A stretch of 64,000 nt of DNA from Microbacterium wangchenii. Its GTDB lineage: Bacteria > Actinomycetota > Actinomycetes > Actinomycetales > Microbacteriaceae. Where the stretch lies: positions 3,534,001 through 3,598,000 of the forward strand of contig NZ_CP038266.1 of the NCBI RefSeq assembly GCF_004564355.1. The letters are read 5' to 3'. This document shows positions 26,259 to 34,630 of the stretch, piece after piece (position 1 is the first letter of the stretch; each line of letters opens with the position of its first letter). The position numbers were made by a program, and so were the translations under genes. The notes below the pieces were generated by a model. The model saw nothing but the letters and a program-made list of their open reading frames with translations, ran no database searches and was not told the origin of the DNA.

Positions 26259-27758
26259 ATGTCGGATTCATCCCACAGAGGTGACGACACCGGCGCCACC
26301 GCCACGAGAGGCGACACCGGCGACGCCGACACGCGGTTCTTCGGCCAGCCGTGGGCCCTCGCCCATGTGTTCGGCGTGGAGATGTGGGAGCGATTCAGCT
26401 TCTACGGCATGCAGGGCATCCTGCTCATCTACATGTACTTCACCGTCGCCGAGGGCGGGTTAGGGATCGACCGATCGATCGCGGCGGGGATCGTCGGCGC
26501 CTACGGCGGGACGGTGTACCTCTCCACGATCCTGGGCGCATGGGTGGCCGACCGCCTGCTCGGCTCGGAGCGCGTGCTGTTCTACAGCGCGATCGTGATC
26601 ATGGCCGGCCACATCTCCCTCGCTCTGCTGCCTGGGCTGTGGGGGCTGGGCGTCGGCCTCATCCTCGTCGCGGTCGGATCCGGCGGCCTGAAGGCCAACG
26701 CCACTTCGGTGGTCGGTTCCCTGTACCGGGCCGAGGACACCCGCCGAGACGCCGGGTTCTCGCTGTTCTACCTCGGCATCAACCTGGGCGCGTTCTTCGG
26801 CCCGATCATCACCGGAGCACTGCAGTCCACCGTCGGATTCCACTGGGGCTTCGGCGCCGCCGCCGTCGGCATGGGCCTGGGCCTGCTGCAGTACTCCTTC
26901 GGGCGCACGCAGCTGCCCGCCTCCTCGCGCACGGTGCCGAATCCACTGCCGGCCGACCGCCGGCTGCTGGTCGTGGGAATCGCCGCGGCCGGCATCCTCG
27001 CGCTCGTGGTGCTCGTGCTGCTCGGGGTGATCCGCGCCGAGAACCTCGCCGTCATCGTGATCCTCGTCACGGTCGCGGCCGCGGTGGCGTACTTCGCGGT
27101 CATCCTGACCTCCTCTGCCATCAGCGCGACCGAGCGCTCCCGCGTGTTCGCGTTCATCCCGCTGTTCGTCGTGAACGTCGGGTTCTGGTCGCTGTATCAG
27201 CAGCAGTTCACCGTCGTCACGATCTACTCCGACGAGCGGCTGAACCGCGACATCCTGGGGTGGGTGATGCCGGTGTCGTGGGTGAACTCCATCAACCCGA
27301 TCTTCGTCATCATCCTCTCCGGCGTCTTCGCCGCCGTGTGGACCAAGCTCGGCCCGAAGCAGCCGTCGACGCCGACGAAGTTCGCGCTCGGCTCGATGAT
27401 CATGGGGGCGGCGTTCCTGCTGTTCCTGCCGTGGGCCAACGGCGCCCCCAACTCCACGCCACTGCTGGCGATCGTCGCCATCCTCCTGGTGTTCACGCTC
27501 GCGGAGCTGTTCATCTCCCCCGTCGGCCTGTCGGCGTCGACGAAACTCGGCCCGCAGCGCTTCCACACGCAGATGGTGGCGCTGTACTTCCTCTCCGTCG
27601 CCCTGGGGACCTCGATCGCCGGATGGCTCGCCCAGTTCTACGACCCGAGCAATGAGGTGCCGTACTTCACCGTGCTGGGTGCCATCGCGATCGTGCTCGG
27701 CATCGCGCTGCTCCTGGCCGCGCGGCCCGTGCTGCGCCTCATGAAGGGCGTGCGCTGA
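26259..27758 (+). CDS. Proton-dependent di/tripeptide transporter (POT/PTR2 family)
   Basis: 499 residues, 12-14 membrane helices. The first helix carries VEMWERFSFYGMQGILLIYM, containing the ExxERF-type proton-coupling signature diagnostic of POT transporters. FSLFYLGINLGAFFGPIITG near 165 is the second family motif. A QQQFTVVTIYSDERLNRDILGW segment near 310 is also typical. It imports small peptides in symport with protons across the cytoplasmic membrane. Its 3' end is 17 bases from the convergent pcaC, with no clear terminator. Confidence 0.92.
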   Translation: MSDSSHRGDDTGATATRGDTGDADTRFFGQPWALAHVFGVEMWERFSFYGMQGILLIYMYFTVAEGGLGIDRSIAAGIVGAYGGTVYLSTILGAWVADRLLGSERVLFYSAIVIMAGHISLALLPGLWGLGVGLILVAVGSGGLKANATSVVGSLYRAEDTRRDAGFSLFYLGINLGAFFGPIITGALQSTVGFHWGFGAAAVGMGLGLLQYSFGRTQLPASSRTVPNPLPADRRLLVVGIAAAGILALVVLVLLGVIRAENLAVIVILVTVAAAVAYFAVILTSSAISATERSRVFAFIPLFVVNVGFWSLYQQQFTVVTIYSDERLNRDILGWVMPVSWVNSINPIFVIILSGVFAAVWTKLGPKQPSTPTKFALGSMIMGAAFLLFLPWANGAPNSTPLLAIVAILLVFTLAELFISPVGLSASTKLGPQRFHTQMVALYFLSVALGTSIAGWLAQFYDPSNEVPYFTVLGAIAIVLGIALLLAARPVLRLMKGVR

Positions 27759-27775
27759 CGCGCTCCCGACGTGTG

Positions 27776-28174
27776 TCAGTCCTGCGCGAAGACCTCGGCG
27801 GCGATGCGGAAGGCGGTGTTGGCCGCCGGCACGCCGCAGTACAGGCCGGCCTGCAGGATGACCTCTCGGATCTCCGCCACCGTCAGGCCGTTGCGCAGGG
27901 CCGCACGCAGGTGCATCGCGAGCTCCTCGTGGTGCCCGAGGGCGATCAGGGCCGTCAGCACGGCGACCGAGCGCGAGCGGCGGTCCAGGCCAGGGCGTGA
28001 CCAGATGTCGCCCCACGCGACCCGGGTGATGAAGTCCTGGAAGTCGGCGGTGAGCTCGGTGGTGCCCGCGACGGCGCGATCCACGTGCGCGTCGGAGAGC
28101 ACCTCGCGCCGCACGACCATGCCCTGGTCGTAGCGCTCCTGGTCGCTCAGCCCCTCGCCGGCCGGGCGCGTCAT
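27776..28174 (-). CDS. pcaC: 4-carboxymuconolactone decarboxylase
   Basis: Decarboxylates gamma-carboxymuconolactone to 3-oxoadipate enol-lactone in the protocatechuate branch of the beta-ketoadipate pathway. 132 residues, the usual length. YDQGMVVRREVLSDAHVDRA near 15, WGDIWSRPGLDRRSRS near 54, and GHHEELAMHLRAALRNGLTVAEIREVILQAGLYCGVPAAN (80-119, read in parts) are the AhpD-like core of PcaC. The start overlaps the pcaD stop (ATGA). Last gene of the pcaHGBDC operon; here it is a separate gene, not fused to pcaD as in the PcaL proteins of some actinobacteria. Confidence 0.95.
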   Translation of the reverse strand: MTRPAGEGLSDQERYDQGMVVRREVLSDAHVDRAVAGTTELTADFQDFITRVAWGDIWSRPGLDRRSRSVAVLTALIALGHHEELAMHLRAALRNGLTVAEIREVILQAGLYCGVPAANTAFRIAAEVFAQD

Positions 28175-28947
28175 GCGCGGGCCCCCGAGACGTCGTCGAA
28201 GAAGTCGCGCAGGAGGGATGCGGTGGCCGCCGCGTCGTCCGCCGGCGCGAGGTGCGCCGCATCCGCGATGCCGGCGGCGCGCCCGTTGCGGACGCCCTCG
28301 GCGATCTCGCGCGCGGATTCCTCCGGCGTCACGCCGTCATGGGCGCCCCACACCGCCAGCACGGGGGCGGTGATCCGGCCGAGCCGGTCGCGCACGTCGA
28401 ATCCGGCGAGCGCCTCGCAGCACAGCGCGTAGCTCTCGTCGTCGGTCTCCTGCAGCACCCGCAGCAGGCGCCCGGTGATGTCGGGGTTCTTCTCGATCGA
28501 CCCGGGCGCGAACCACCGCTGGGCCGAGCCGATGATGAGCGTCGACGTGCTCTGCGCACGGACCTGCGCGGCCCGCTCCTGCCACCCGTCGTTCGTGCCG
28601 ATCGCCGCGCCGGTGCACAGGAGTGCGGCGGCGCGCACGCGGTCGGGGTGCCGCAGGAGCAGCTCGAGTCCGACGCATCCGCCGAGGGACACGCCGGCGT
28701 ACAGGAAGGGCCCGGGGACGGCGTCGGCCACCGCATCGGCGAGGTCGGCGACGGTGAAGGGCTCCGTCGCCGGCGGCGCCTCTCCGTGCCCGGGGAGGTC
28801 CCACGTGAGCAGCCGGTACCGTTGGGCGAGGGCGGGCGCCGTGGTCTCCCACAGGACGGTGGATGTCCCCAGTGACGGACCGAGCACCAGCAGCGGGGCG
28901 TCAGCGGGCCCGATGGGTGCGCTCAGCGAGATCGGCGGGGTGCTCAT
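28171..28947 (-). CDS. pcaD: 3-oxoadipate enol-lactonase
   Basis: Alpha/beta-hydrolase that opens 3-oxoadipate enol-lactone to 3-oxoadipate. 258 residues from the ATG at 28947. LVLGPSLGTSTVLWE (oxyanion region), LLTWDLPGHGEAP, the nucleophile elbow AGVSLGG with Ser87, VWGAHDGVTP with the acid, and IADAAHLAP with the catalytic His complete the triad. Overlaps pcaB (ATGA) and pcaC (ATGA). The products would feed a 3-oxoadipate CoA-transferase and thiolase, which are not in the window. Confidence 0.94.
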   Translation of the reverse strand: MSTPPISLSAPIGPADAPLLVLGPSLGTSTVLWETTAPALAQRYRLLTWDLPGHGEAPPATEPFTVADLADAVADAVPGPFLYAGVSLGGCVGLELLLRHPDRVRAAALLCTGAAIGTNDGWQERAAQVRAQSTSTLIIGSAQRWFAPGSIEKNPDITGRLLRVLQETDDESYALCCEALAGFDVRDRLGRITAPVLAVWGAHDGVTPEESAREIAEGVRNGRAAGIADAAHLAPADDAAATASLLRDFFDDVSGARA

Positions 28948-30341
28948 GCGTTCTCCTGTCCTGCGGCGGGGTGCTTCGGGGCGACGACGTCGTCGACGAA
29001 CTTCTCGGCGAGACCGGTGTAGCCGGCCGGATCGAGCAGCGCGGTCACGAACGCGCCGGAAGAGGATGCGCCACGCTCCTCCGCGAGAGTGCGGACGGCG
29101 GGTTCTGCCGACAGCAGCGCGGCGAGGTCGTCCCCCTGTGCGGCGGCGCGCACGAGCTCCGACACGCGGGCGGCGCCCAGAACGGGTCCCAGGACGAGGG
29201 AGAGCCGCTCTGCGACGAGGAGCCCGCCGGTCGCGGCGACGTTGCAGGCAAGGGCCTCGGCGTCCACGCGCAGTCCTGCGGCCAGGGCCGCCGCCGTCGC
29301 CGTGGCGCCCAGTGCGAGGCGGAGCAGCTCGCGCAGCGTCGGCCACTCGGCGTGCCACGCGCCGTCGGGGCGCTCGTCGACGGCGAACGCTGCGGCCAGG
29401 TGCAGCGTCGCACCCAGCTGCGGGGCGCGCAGGGCGGCCGAGCGCACCAGCACGGATGCGGCGGGGTTCTGCTTCTGCGGCATCGCGGAGGATCCGCCGC
29501 CGGTGCCCTCGGCCAGTTCGCCGATCTCGGTCCGGCTGGCGGTGGCGACGTCGGCGGCGAGGACGCCGACGGCGTCGATCGCCTGGACGAGGGCGTCGCC
29601 GAGCTCGGTGACGGGCCAGCGGACGGTGTGCCAGGGCGCGTCGGGGGCGGCGAGCCCGAGTTCGTCGGCGAATGCTGCGGGCAGCGCGGTGGCGTCGCCT
29701 GCTCCGGCGATCTCCACGAAGGAGGCCAGGGTGCCGGCGGCGCCCCCGAGCTGCGCGGGCAGGCGGTCGCCCGCCTCGGCGAGCCGGTCGGCGGCCCGGC
29801 GCACACCGCGCAGCCACATGCCGGCGCGGTGCCCGAGGGTCGTGGGCACGGCATGCTGCGTGAGCGTCCGGGCCGCAGCCACGTCGCCGCGGTGGGCGGC
29901 GGCGAACGCCGCCAGCGCCGCATCCACCGCGCGCAGCGACACCTGGATGTCGCCGACCGCACGGCGCGCGACGAGCATGAGGGCCGAGTCGAGGATGTCC
30001 TGGCTGGTGGCACCGCGGTGCACCCACACCCGCAGCTCGCCGGGCACGTGCTCCCGCAGCATCCCCACCAGCGGGATGACGGGGTTCCCGCCCGCGACGG
30101 ATGCGGCGGCCAGCCGCGGCACGTCGGAGCCGACGCGCTCCCCCGCCGACGCCACGGCCTCCGCCGCTTCCGCCGGGGCGATGCCCAGCCGGACGTAGGC
30201 CCGCGTCAGCGCCGCCTCGACCTCGACGAGCGCGCCGAGGACCGCCGCATCCGTCACCGCCTCGTCGTGACCGACGGTCACCGGAGACAGCAGTCCGGCG
30301 TCCACAGCGCGTGCGGGGCCGGCGGATGCATCAGAAGGCAA
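28944..30341 (-). CDS. pcaB: 3-carboxy-cis,cis-muconate cycloisomerase
   Basis: Fumarase/aspartase-superfamily enzyme that lactonises beta-carboxymuconate. 465 residues from a TTG at 30341, which has GAAGGAG about 9 bases upstream and overlaps the end of pcaG; the alternative is a GTG at 30305. VWVHRGATSQDILDSALML near 112 and GSSAMPQKQNPAASVLV near 285 are the family signatures, the second containing the catalytic-loop GSSxMPxKxNP. LLTQHAVPTTLGH-type text near 170 (TLTQHAVPTTLGHRAG) fits CMLE. Central gene of the pca operon. Confidence 0.93.
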   Translation of the reverse strand: MPSDASAGPARAVDAGLLSPVTVGHDEAVTDAAVLGALVEVEAALTRAYVRLGIAPAEAAEAVASAGERVGSDVPRLAAASVAGGNPVIPLVGMLREHVPGELRVWVHRGATSQDILDSALMLVARRAVGDIQVSLRAVDAALAAFAAAHRGDVAAARTLTQHAVPTTLGHRAGMWLRGVRRAADRLAEAGDRLPAQLGGAAGTLASFVEIAGAGDATALPAAFADELGLAAPDAPWHTVRWPVTELGDALVQAIDAVGVLAADVATASRTEIGELAEGTGGGSSAMPQKQNPAASVLVRSAALRAPQLGATLHLAAAFAVDERPDGAWHAEWPTLRELLRLALGATATAAALAAGLRVDAEALACNVAATGGLLVAERLSLVLGPVLGAARVSELVRAAAQGDDLAALLSAEPAVRTLAEERGASSSGAFVTALLDPAGYTGLAEKFVDDVVAPKHPAAGQENA

Positions 30342-30903
30342 GGAAGACGGTCTCCTTCTCGCCCTGCAGCCAGATGTCGTGGTGCAGATGGCCGTCGGAC
30401 GTGCGTGTTGCGATGAGCGTAGCGCGCTCCTCGGGCTCGAGAGAGGACAGCAGGGCATCCTTCTCGCGCAGTTCCTCGTACTCGGGCAGGTAGATGCGCG
30501 TCACGAGCTTGTCGGGGAGACCCCGCGCGAACACGACGACCGAGAAGAACGGCGCCCCGCCGTCGACCGGTCCGGGGTTGCACGTCCAGAACTCGTAATG
30601 CCCGACATCCGTGGTCGCCGAACGTCCGAAGCCGGTGAAGGTGTGGTCGTCACGGCGGAGAGCGCCCTGATTGCGCGGGACCTGACCGTTCGCGTCGGCG
30701 CTCCAGATCTCCACGACCGCGTCGGGGATCGGCGCACCGGCGCCGTCGTACACGGTGCCGCCGAGCACGATCGCGCCGGGGCTGTGCGGGAAGACGACTT
30801 CGTGCTTCTTGGCGTAGTCGAGCCCGAACGCGAAGAACGGGCCGACGGTCTGGCCGCCGGTGGCTTCGTGCGTCTTGGGCTCCTGGGGGCGGCGGATGGC
30901 CAT
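30331..30903 (-). CDS. pcaG: Protocatechuate 3,4-dioxygenase alpha subunit
   Basis: Non-metal-binding partner of the intradiol ring-cleaving dioxygenase. 190 residues. GQTVGPFFAFGL near 17, the dioxygenase beta-sandwich segment VLGGTVYDGAGAPIPDAVVEIWSADANG near 46 (read in parts), GFGRSATTDVGHYEFWTCNPG, and FARGLPDKLVTRIYLPE are characteristic of PcaG. The iron ligands are in PcaH, as expected. The ATG overlaps the pcaH stop by one base (TGATG), giving tight coupling for equimolar synthesis. Confidence 0.95.
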   Translation of the reverse strand: MAIRRPQEPKTHEATGGQTVGPFFAFGLDYAKKHEVVFPHSPGAIVLGGTVYDGAGAPIPDAVVEIWSADANGQVPRNQGALRRDDHTFTGFGRSATTDVGHYEFWTCNPGPVDGGAPFFSVVVFARGLPDKLVTRIYLPEYEELREKDALLSSLEPEERATLIATRTSDGHLHHDIWLQGEKETVFLAF

Positions 30904-31763
30904 CAGTGCTCTCCCTCGGGCTCGAACCAGGTCGCGTCGGGGCCGTCCACGACGATGTCGAAGCGGTACCCCATCGAGAACTCGGGCACCGACAGGTCGT
31001 GATCGTAGATCCCGATCAGGCGGTCGCGGTCCTCCTGACGCCAGATCGTGTTGTAGATCGGGTCGAGGGGGAACAGCGGGTCGCCCGGGAAGTACATCTG
31101 GGTGACGAGGCGCTGAGTGAAGCCCGAGCCGAAGATGGAGAAGTGGATGTGCGCGGGGCGCCACGCGTTGACGTGGTTCTTCCAGGGGTACGGCCCCGGC
31201 TTGATCGTCGTGAAGAGGTACTCGCCGTTGTCGTCGGTGATCGTGCGACCGGCGCCGGTGAAGTTGGGGTCCAGGGGCGCGGGATGCTGGTCGCGCTGGT
31301 GGATGTAGCGGCCTGCCGCATTGGCCTGCCAGATCTCGATGAGCTGGTTGCGCACGGGGCGGCCCCACGAGTCCAGCAGGCGCCCGCGCACCGTGATGCG
31401 CTCGCCCTGCGGCTCGCCGGTGTGCTGCAGGGTCAGGTCGGCCTCGATCGCGGCGACATCGCGCTGGCCGTAGGCGGGCGACCACAGCTCGATCGTCTCC
31501 GGGTCGACGAGCTTGAGGTTCTTCGTCGGGTGGCGCAGAAGGCTGGAGCGGTACGGCGGGAAGTCGTGCAGGCTGATCGGGAGCTTCTCGCCGGCGTCGA
31601 CACGGCGCTGCGCGGCGGCGTGGTAATCGACGATTTCCTGCGTGATCTGGTTCTGCGACGGCATATCGGGCGAGGCCAGCAGCGATTCGGGTGCTGCGGC
31701 GGTCGGCTCCGCGGGCGACGAGAACGCTCCCCGCTCCGGCGCGTCGGGCTGCGCTGAGGTCAT
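30903..31763 (-). CDS. pcaH: Protocatechuate 3,4-dioxygenase beta subunit
   Basis: Iron-containing subunit that cleaves protocatechuate between the hydroxyls to beta-carboxymuconate. 286 residues from the ATG at 31763 with AAAGGAGT upstream; the first 33 form an extra Ala/Pro/Ser-rich tail and Met34 is an alternative start. The four Fe(III) ligands are visible: Tyr153 (GRYIHQRD), Tyr192 (PGPYPW), His205 and His207 (WRPAHIHFS). GRPVRNQLIEIWQANAAGRY is the family signature. First gene of pcaHGBDC. Confidence 0.96.
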   Translation of the reverse strand: MTSAQPDAPERGAFSSPAEPTAAAPESLLASPDMPSQNQITQEIVDYHAAAQRRVDAGEKLPISLHDFPPYRSSLLRHPTKNLKLVDPETIELWSPAYGQRDVAAIEADLTLQHTGEPQGERITVRGRLLDSWGRPVRNQLIEIWQANAAGRYIHQRDQHPAPLDPNFTGAGRTITDDNGEYLFTTIKPGPYPWKNHVNAWRPAHIHFSIFGSGFTQRLVTQMYFPGDPLFPLDPIYNTIWRQEDRDRLIGIYDHDLSVPEFSMGYRFDIVVDGPDATWFEPEGEH

Positions 31764-31827
31764 GTGGACTCCTTTGACTCACCTGTCGTGTCCAGGGTCG
31801 CATCCGTCGCCGCGCGCTCCGGCCTTC

Positions 31828-31846
31828 ATTCTCACCGAGTGGGAAT
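31828..31846. promoter_or_regulatory. Palindrome between pcaH and the divergent MFS gene, candidate operator
   Basis: A 19-base imperfect palindrome, ATTC.CAC...GTG.GAAT, lies 65 bases upstream of the pcaH start and 47 upstream of the MFS start. It is placed to bind a regulator of either. No pca regulator gene is adjacent. Confidence 0.5.
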
Positions 31847-31878
31847 CAAGCAGGGACGGGGGACTCCCGGCACTGGAC

Positions 31879-31884
31879 TAGAGT
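31879..31884 (+). promoter_or_regulatory. -10 box of the CynX-type MFS gene
   Basis: TAGAGT lies 8 bases before the ATG at 31893, within a small palindrome GGACT-AG-AGTCC (31875-31886). Confidence 0.4.
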
Positions 31885-31892
31885 CCCTGAGG

Positions 31893-33113
31893 ATGGGCGA
31901 GGACACGAACGCGACGCGGCTGCCTCCCGCCGCATCCGGCATCGCCCTCATCGTCGCCGTGTGCCTGGTCGCGGCGAACATGCGGCCGACCGTGACGGCG
32001 GTGGGTCCGCTCCTGGACCGCATCGGCGACGACACCGGCATGTCGATCGCGACCCTCGGGCTCATCACCTCCATCCCGCTCATCGCGTGGGCGGTCGTGT
32101 CCCCGCTCGCTCACGACCTGAGCCGCCGATTCGGGCTGTCGCGGGTCGTGACGTGGGCGCTCGTGCTGCTGACCGTCGGCACGATCGTGCGCTCCCTTCC
32201 CGGCATGCCCGCCGCGCTGTGGCTGGGGACGGCGATCATCGGTGCCGCCCTCGCCCTGACCAACGTGCTCATGCCGGCCGCCGTCAAACGCGACTTCCCC
32301 GGGCGCACCGCCCTCATGATGGCGGTCTACACCGCGCTGCTCGGAGCCGTCGGCGCTGTCGCCTCCGGCGTCGCGGTGCCGATCGCGCAAGCCGTCGGCG
32401 ACGACGCGGGCTGGCGCGTCGCGCTCGTGATCACCGGCGGCGGGCTCCTGCCCTTCGCGATCGCGGCCTGGGCGTGGGCCACACGCGGCACGCACCCGCC
32501 GCGCCCCCCGCGCGGAGCGGCGCGCCGGCGGCGGACGGGCATCTGGTCCGACGGCACGGCATGGCTCGTGGCCGGCTACATGGGGCTGCAGTCGTCCACC
32601 TTCTACATGCTCGTGACGTGGCTCGCGACGATCTCCGTGTCGACGGGGCGCAGTCCGGTCGTCGCCGGGTTCGACGTCATGATCTACCAGCTGTGCTCCA
32701 TCGCCGGCTCCCTCGTCATCCCCCTCGTGCTGCGGGGCGCGGCGGAGCGGTTCGTCCCTGCGCTGATCCCCGTCCTGGGGGTCACGGGCACCGCCGGGCT
32801 CATGCTCGCCCCGGGCGCCATCCTCGTGTGGTGCGTGCTGCTGGGCCTGTTCGGCGGGGCCTCACTCGGGATGGCGCTGACCCTCGTGGCCCACCGCGCA
32901 CGCGACCACGACACCGCGACCGTCCTGTCGGGCATGGCGCAGTCGGTGGGCTACCTCGTCGCCGCCGCCGGACCGGTCGCCTTCGGCGCCCTGCACGCGG
33001 CGTTCGGCGGATGGTTCACCTCACTGTCGCTGGTGCTCGCCGCGATGCTCGCCCAGTGCGTCGTGGGGGTGTTCGCCGGTCGCGACCGCTTCGTCCTCGA
33101 GCCGCGCCCGTGA
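31893..33113 (+). CDS. MFS transporter of the CynX/NimT type
   Basis: 406 residues, about 12 membrane segments. VAANMRPTVTAVGPLLDRIGDDTGMS at the N-terminus (NxRPxxxxxGPLL) is the signature of the cyanate/2-nitroimidazole transporter branch. The motif continues with LITSIPLIAWAVVSPLAHDLSRRFG. Substrates of the branch vary and include organic anions. Because it is divergent from pcaHG and followed by aromatic/acyl-CoA genes, uptake or export of an aromatic acid is possible, but this is inference from position. Confidence 0.85.
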   Translation: MGEDTNATRLPPAASGIALIVAVCLVAANMRPTVTAVGPLLDRIGDDTGMSIATLGLITSIPLIAWAVVSPLAHDLSRRFGLSRVVTWALVLLTVGTIVRSLPGMPAALWLGTAIIGAALALTNVLMPAAVKRDFPGRTALMMAVYTALLGAVGAVASGVAVPIAQAVGDDAGWRVALVITGGGLLPFAIAAWAWATRGTHPPRPPRGAARRRRTGIWSDGTAWLVAGYMGLQSSTFYMLVTWLATISVSTGRSPVVAGFDVMIYQLCSIAGSLVIPLVLRGAAERFVPALIPVLGVTGTAGLMLAPGAILVWCVLLGLFGGASLGMALTLVAHRARDHDTATVLSGMAQSVGYLVAAAGPVAFGALHAAFGGWFTSLSLVLAAMLAQCVVGVFAGRDRFVLEPRP

Positions 33114-33119
33114 GCGCGT

Positions 33120-33587
33120 TCAGTCGGCGGGGAAGGCCAGGCGGCGCAGCAGCAGGATGAGCTGGTCCCGCTCGTCTGCGCTGAGGTCGGCGTGCACGCC
33201 GGCCTCCGAGCGCCGCGCGGCCTCGGCGGCCACGGCGAACAGCGCGCGTCCCTCATCCGTGGCCACCACGACGTTCGCGCGCCGGTCGGTGGGGTCGGGC
33301 TGACGCTCGACGAGCCCGCGCGACTGCAGATCGTCCACGAGCGCGACGACCTGGCTGGGGTCGAGCCGGAGGAACTCCGCCAGCTCACGCTGCGACGGCC
33401 GCGCGTCGGTGGCCGACAGCGCGAGCACGGAGTACGAGCGCGCCCGCAGGCCGTGCTCGGCCAGAGCGGCGTTGCCGGCGGCGAGCGAGAGCGCGTTGGC
33501 CCGCGCGAGCAGGAAGCTCAGATCGTCGGTGAGCACCGAGTCGCCCAGACCGGCCCTCGAAGCGGCCGTGTCCGCGGGCTTCGACAT
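33120..33587 (-). CDS. MarR-family transcriptional regulator
   Basis: 155 residues from the ATG at 33587; a TTG at 33617 would add ten. The winged-helix core is RPSQRELAEFLRLDPSQVVALVDDLQSRGLVERQPDPTDRRANVVVATDEGRAL (about 63-116, read in parts), with the DPTDRR wing typical of MarR. Flanking helices form the dimer. Divergent from the SDR-amidohydrolase-acyl-CoA operon, so it probably represses it in the absence of an aromatic acid or CoA-ester ligand, as many MarR proteins of aromatic catabolism do. TAACAT lies 7 bases before the ATG. Confidence 0.9.
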   Translation of the reverse strand: MSKPADTAASRAGLGDSVLTDDLSFLLARANALSLAAGNAALAEHGLRARSYSVLALSATDARPSQRELAEFLRLDPSQVVALVDDLQSRGLVERQPDPTDRRANVVVATDEGRALFAVAAEAARRSEAGVHADLSADERDQLILLLRRLAFPAD

Positions 33588-33594
33588 GGCATCG

Positions 33595-33600
33595 ATGTTA
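33595..33600 (-). promoter_or_regulatory. -10 box of the marR-family gene
   Basis: TAACAT lies 7 bases before the ATG at 33587 and supports that start over the upstream TTG. Confidence 0.4.
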
Positions 33601-33626
33601 GCCGACTTGATGGACAACGCGAATGA

Positions 33627-33655
33627 TTGACATCTTCAACGGTGTGCAGTTGGAT
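33627..33655 (+). promoter_or_regulatory. Promoter of the SDR-amidohydrolase-acyl-CoA operon
   Basis: TTGACA (33627-33632), a 17-base spacer and TTGGAT (33650-33655) precede the SDR gene by 23 bases, with a GAAGGAG ribosome site between. The divergent MarR promoter is about 30 bases away, so one operator could cover both. Confidence 0.6.
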
Positions 33656-33678
33656 GAGTCTGAACGAAGGAGTCATTC

Positions 33679-34608
33679 ATGTCGCTCGAAGGCAAGGTCG
33701 CCATCGTCACCGGTTCGGGCCGGGGACTGGGGCTCGCATACGCGCAGGAACTGGCACGCCAGGGTGCCGCCGTGGTCATCAACGACGTCGACGCCGCCAC
33801 CGCGGCCGACGCCGTCGCATCGATCGAATCCGCCGGGGGCAAGGCCGTCGCCGTCGTCGCGCCCGTCGGGCCGACCGAGACGGCGAAGCAGCTCGTGCAG
33901 ACCGCCGTGGACACGTACGGCCGGCTGGACATCCTCGTCACCAACGCCGGGGTCCTGCGCGACACCGTGCTGTGGAAGATGAGCGACGACGACTTCGACA
34001 CCGTCATCAACGTGCACCTGCGCGGGACGTTCACGACCGTGCGCGAGGCGGCGTCCTACATGCGCGCCAACGAGATCCCGGGGCGCATCATCACGATCGG
34101 CTCCCCCACCGGGCAGCGCGGCAACTTCGGGCAGACCAACTACGCCGCAGCCAAGGCCGGCATCGTCGGCATGGTGCGCACGTGGAGCCTCGAGCTGAAG
34201 AAGGCGGGCATCACCGTCAACGCCGTCATCCCCGTCGCCGCCACGGCCATGACGGCCACCGTGCCGTACTTCGCCGCCGCCGTCGAGGCGGACGAGAAGG
34301 GCGAGCCGATGCCGGCGTTCTTCCGCCACGACCTCGGTTTCGGCACGAGCGACGACGTCGCCGGCCTCATCGCCTACCTCGCGTCCGATGAGGCCGCCGG
34401 CGTCACCGGCCAGGCCATCGGCGTGGGCGGCGACCGCCTCCAGCTGTGGTCGCACCCCGAGCCGGTGGCCACGGCCTACCACGACGGCGGCTGGTCGTAC
34501 CAGGCGCTGCAGGACGGCTTCGCCGACGCGGTGGGACCCCTGCAGTCGGTCGGCGAGAAGTTCCCGCCGCTGCCCGACGACCTGCAGCGTCCGGCGCCGG
34601 GCGCCTGA
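33679..34608 (+). CDS. Short-chain dehydrogenase/reductase (3-hydroxyacyl-CoA-dehydrogenase-like)
   Basis: 309 residues. VAIVTGSGRGLGLAYAQELA (7-26) is the cofactor motif. VTNAGVLRD near 92, the catalytic Ser in ITIGSPTGQRG, and YAAAK near 155 are present. The INDVDAATAADAV segment and the SDR-plus-MaoC layout of the operon recall the multifunctional hydroxyacyl-CoA dehydrogenase/enoyl-CoA hydratase-2 pairing. A C-terminal extension of about 50 residues (WSHPEPVATAYHDGGWS onward) is unlike simple SDRs. First gene of a five-gene operon; role likely oxidation of a hydroxyacyl-CoA or cyclic alcohol. Confidence 0.85.
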   Translation: MSLEGKVAIVTGSGRGLGLAYAQELARQGAAVVINDVDAATAADAVASIESAGGKAVAVVAPVGPTETAKQLVQTAVDTYGRLDILVTNAGVLRDTVLWKMSDDDFDTVINVHLRGTFTTVREAASYMRANEIPGRIITIGSPTGQRGNFGQTNYAAAKAGIVGMVRTWSLELKKAGITVNAVIPVAATAMTATVPYFAAAVEADEKGEPMPAFFRHDLGFGTSDDVAGLIAYLASDEAAGVTGQAIGVGGDRLQLWSHPEPVATAYHDGGWSYQALQDGFADAVGPLQSVGEKFPPLPDDLQRPAPGA

Positions 34609-34630
34609 CCCCGCGCGCCCAGGGCCGACG

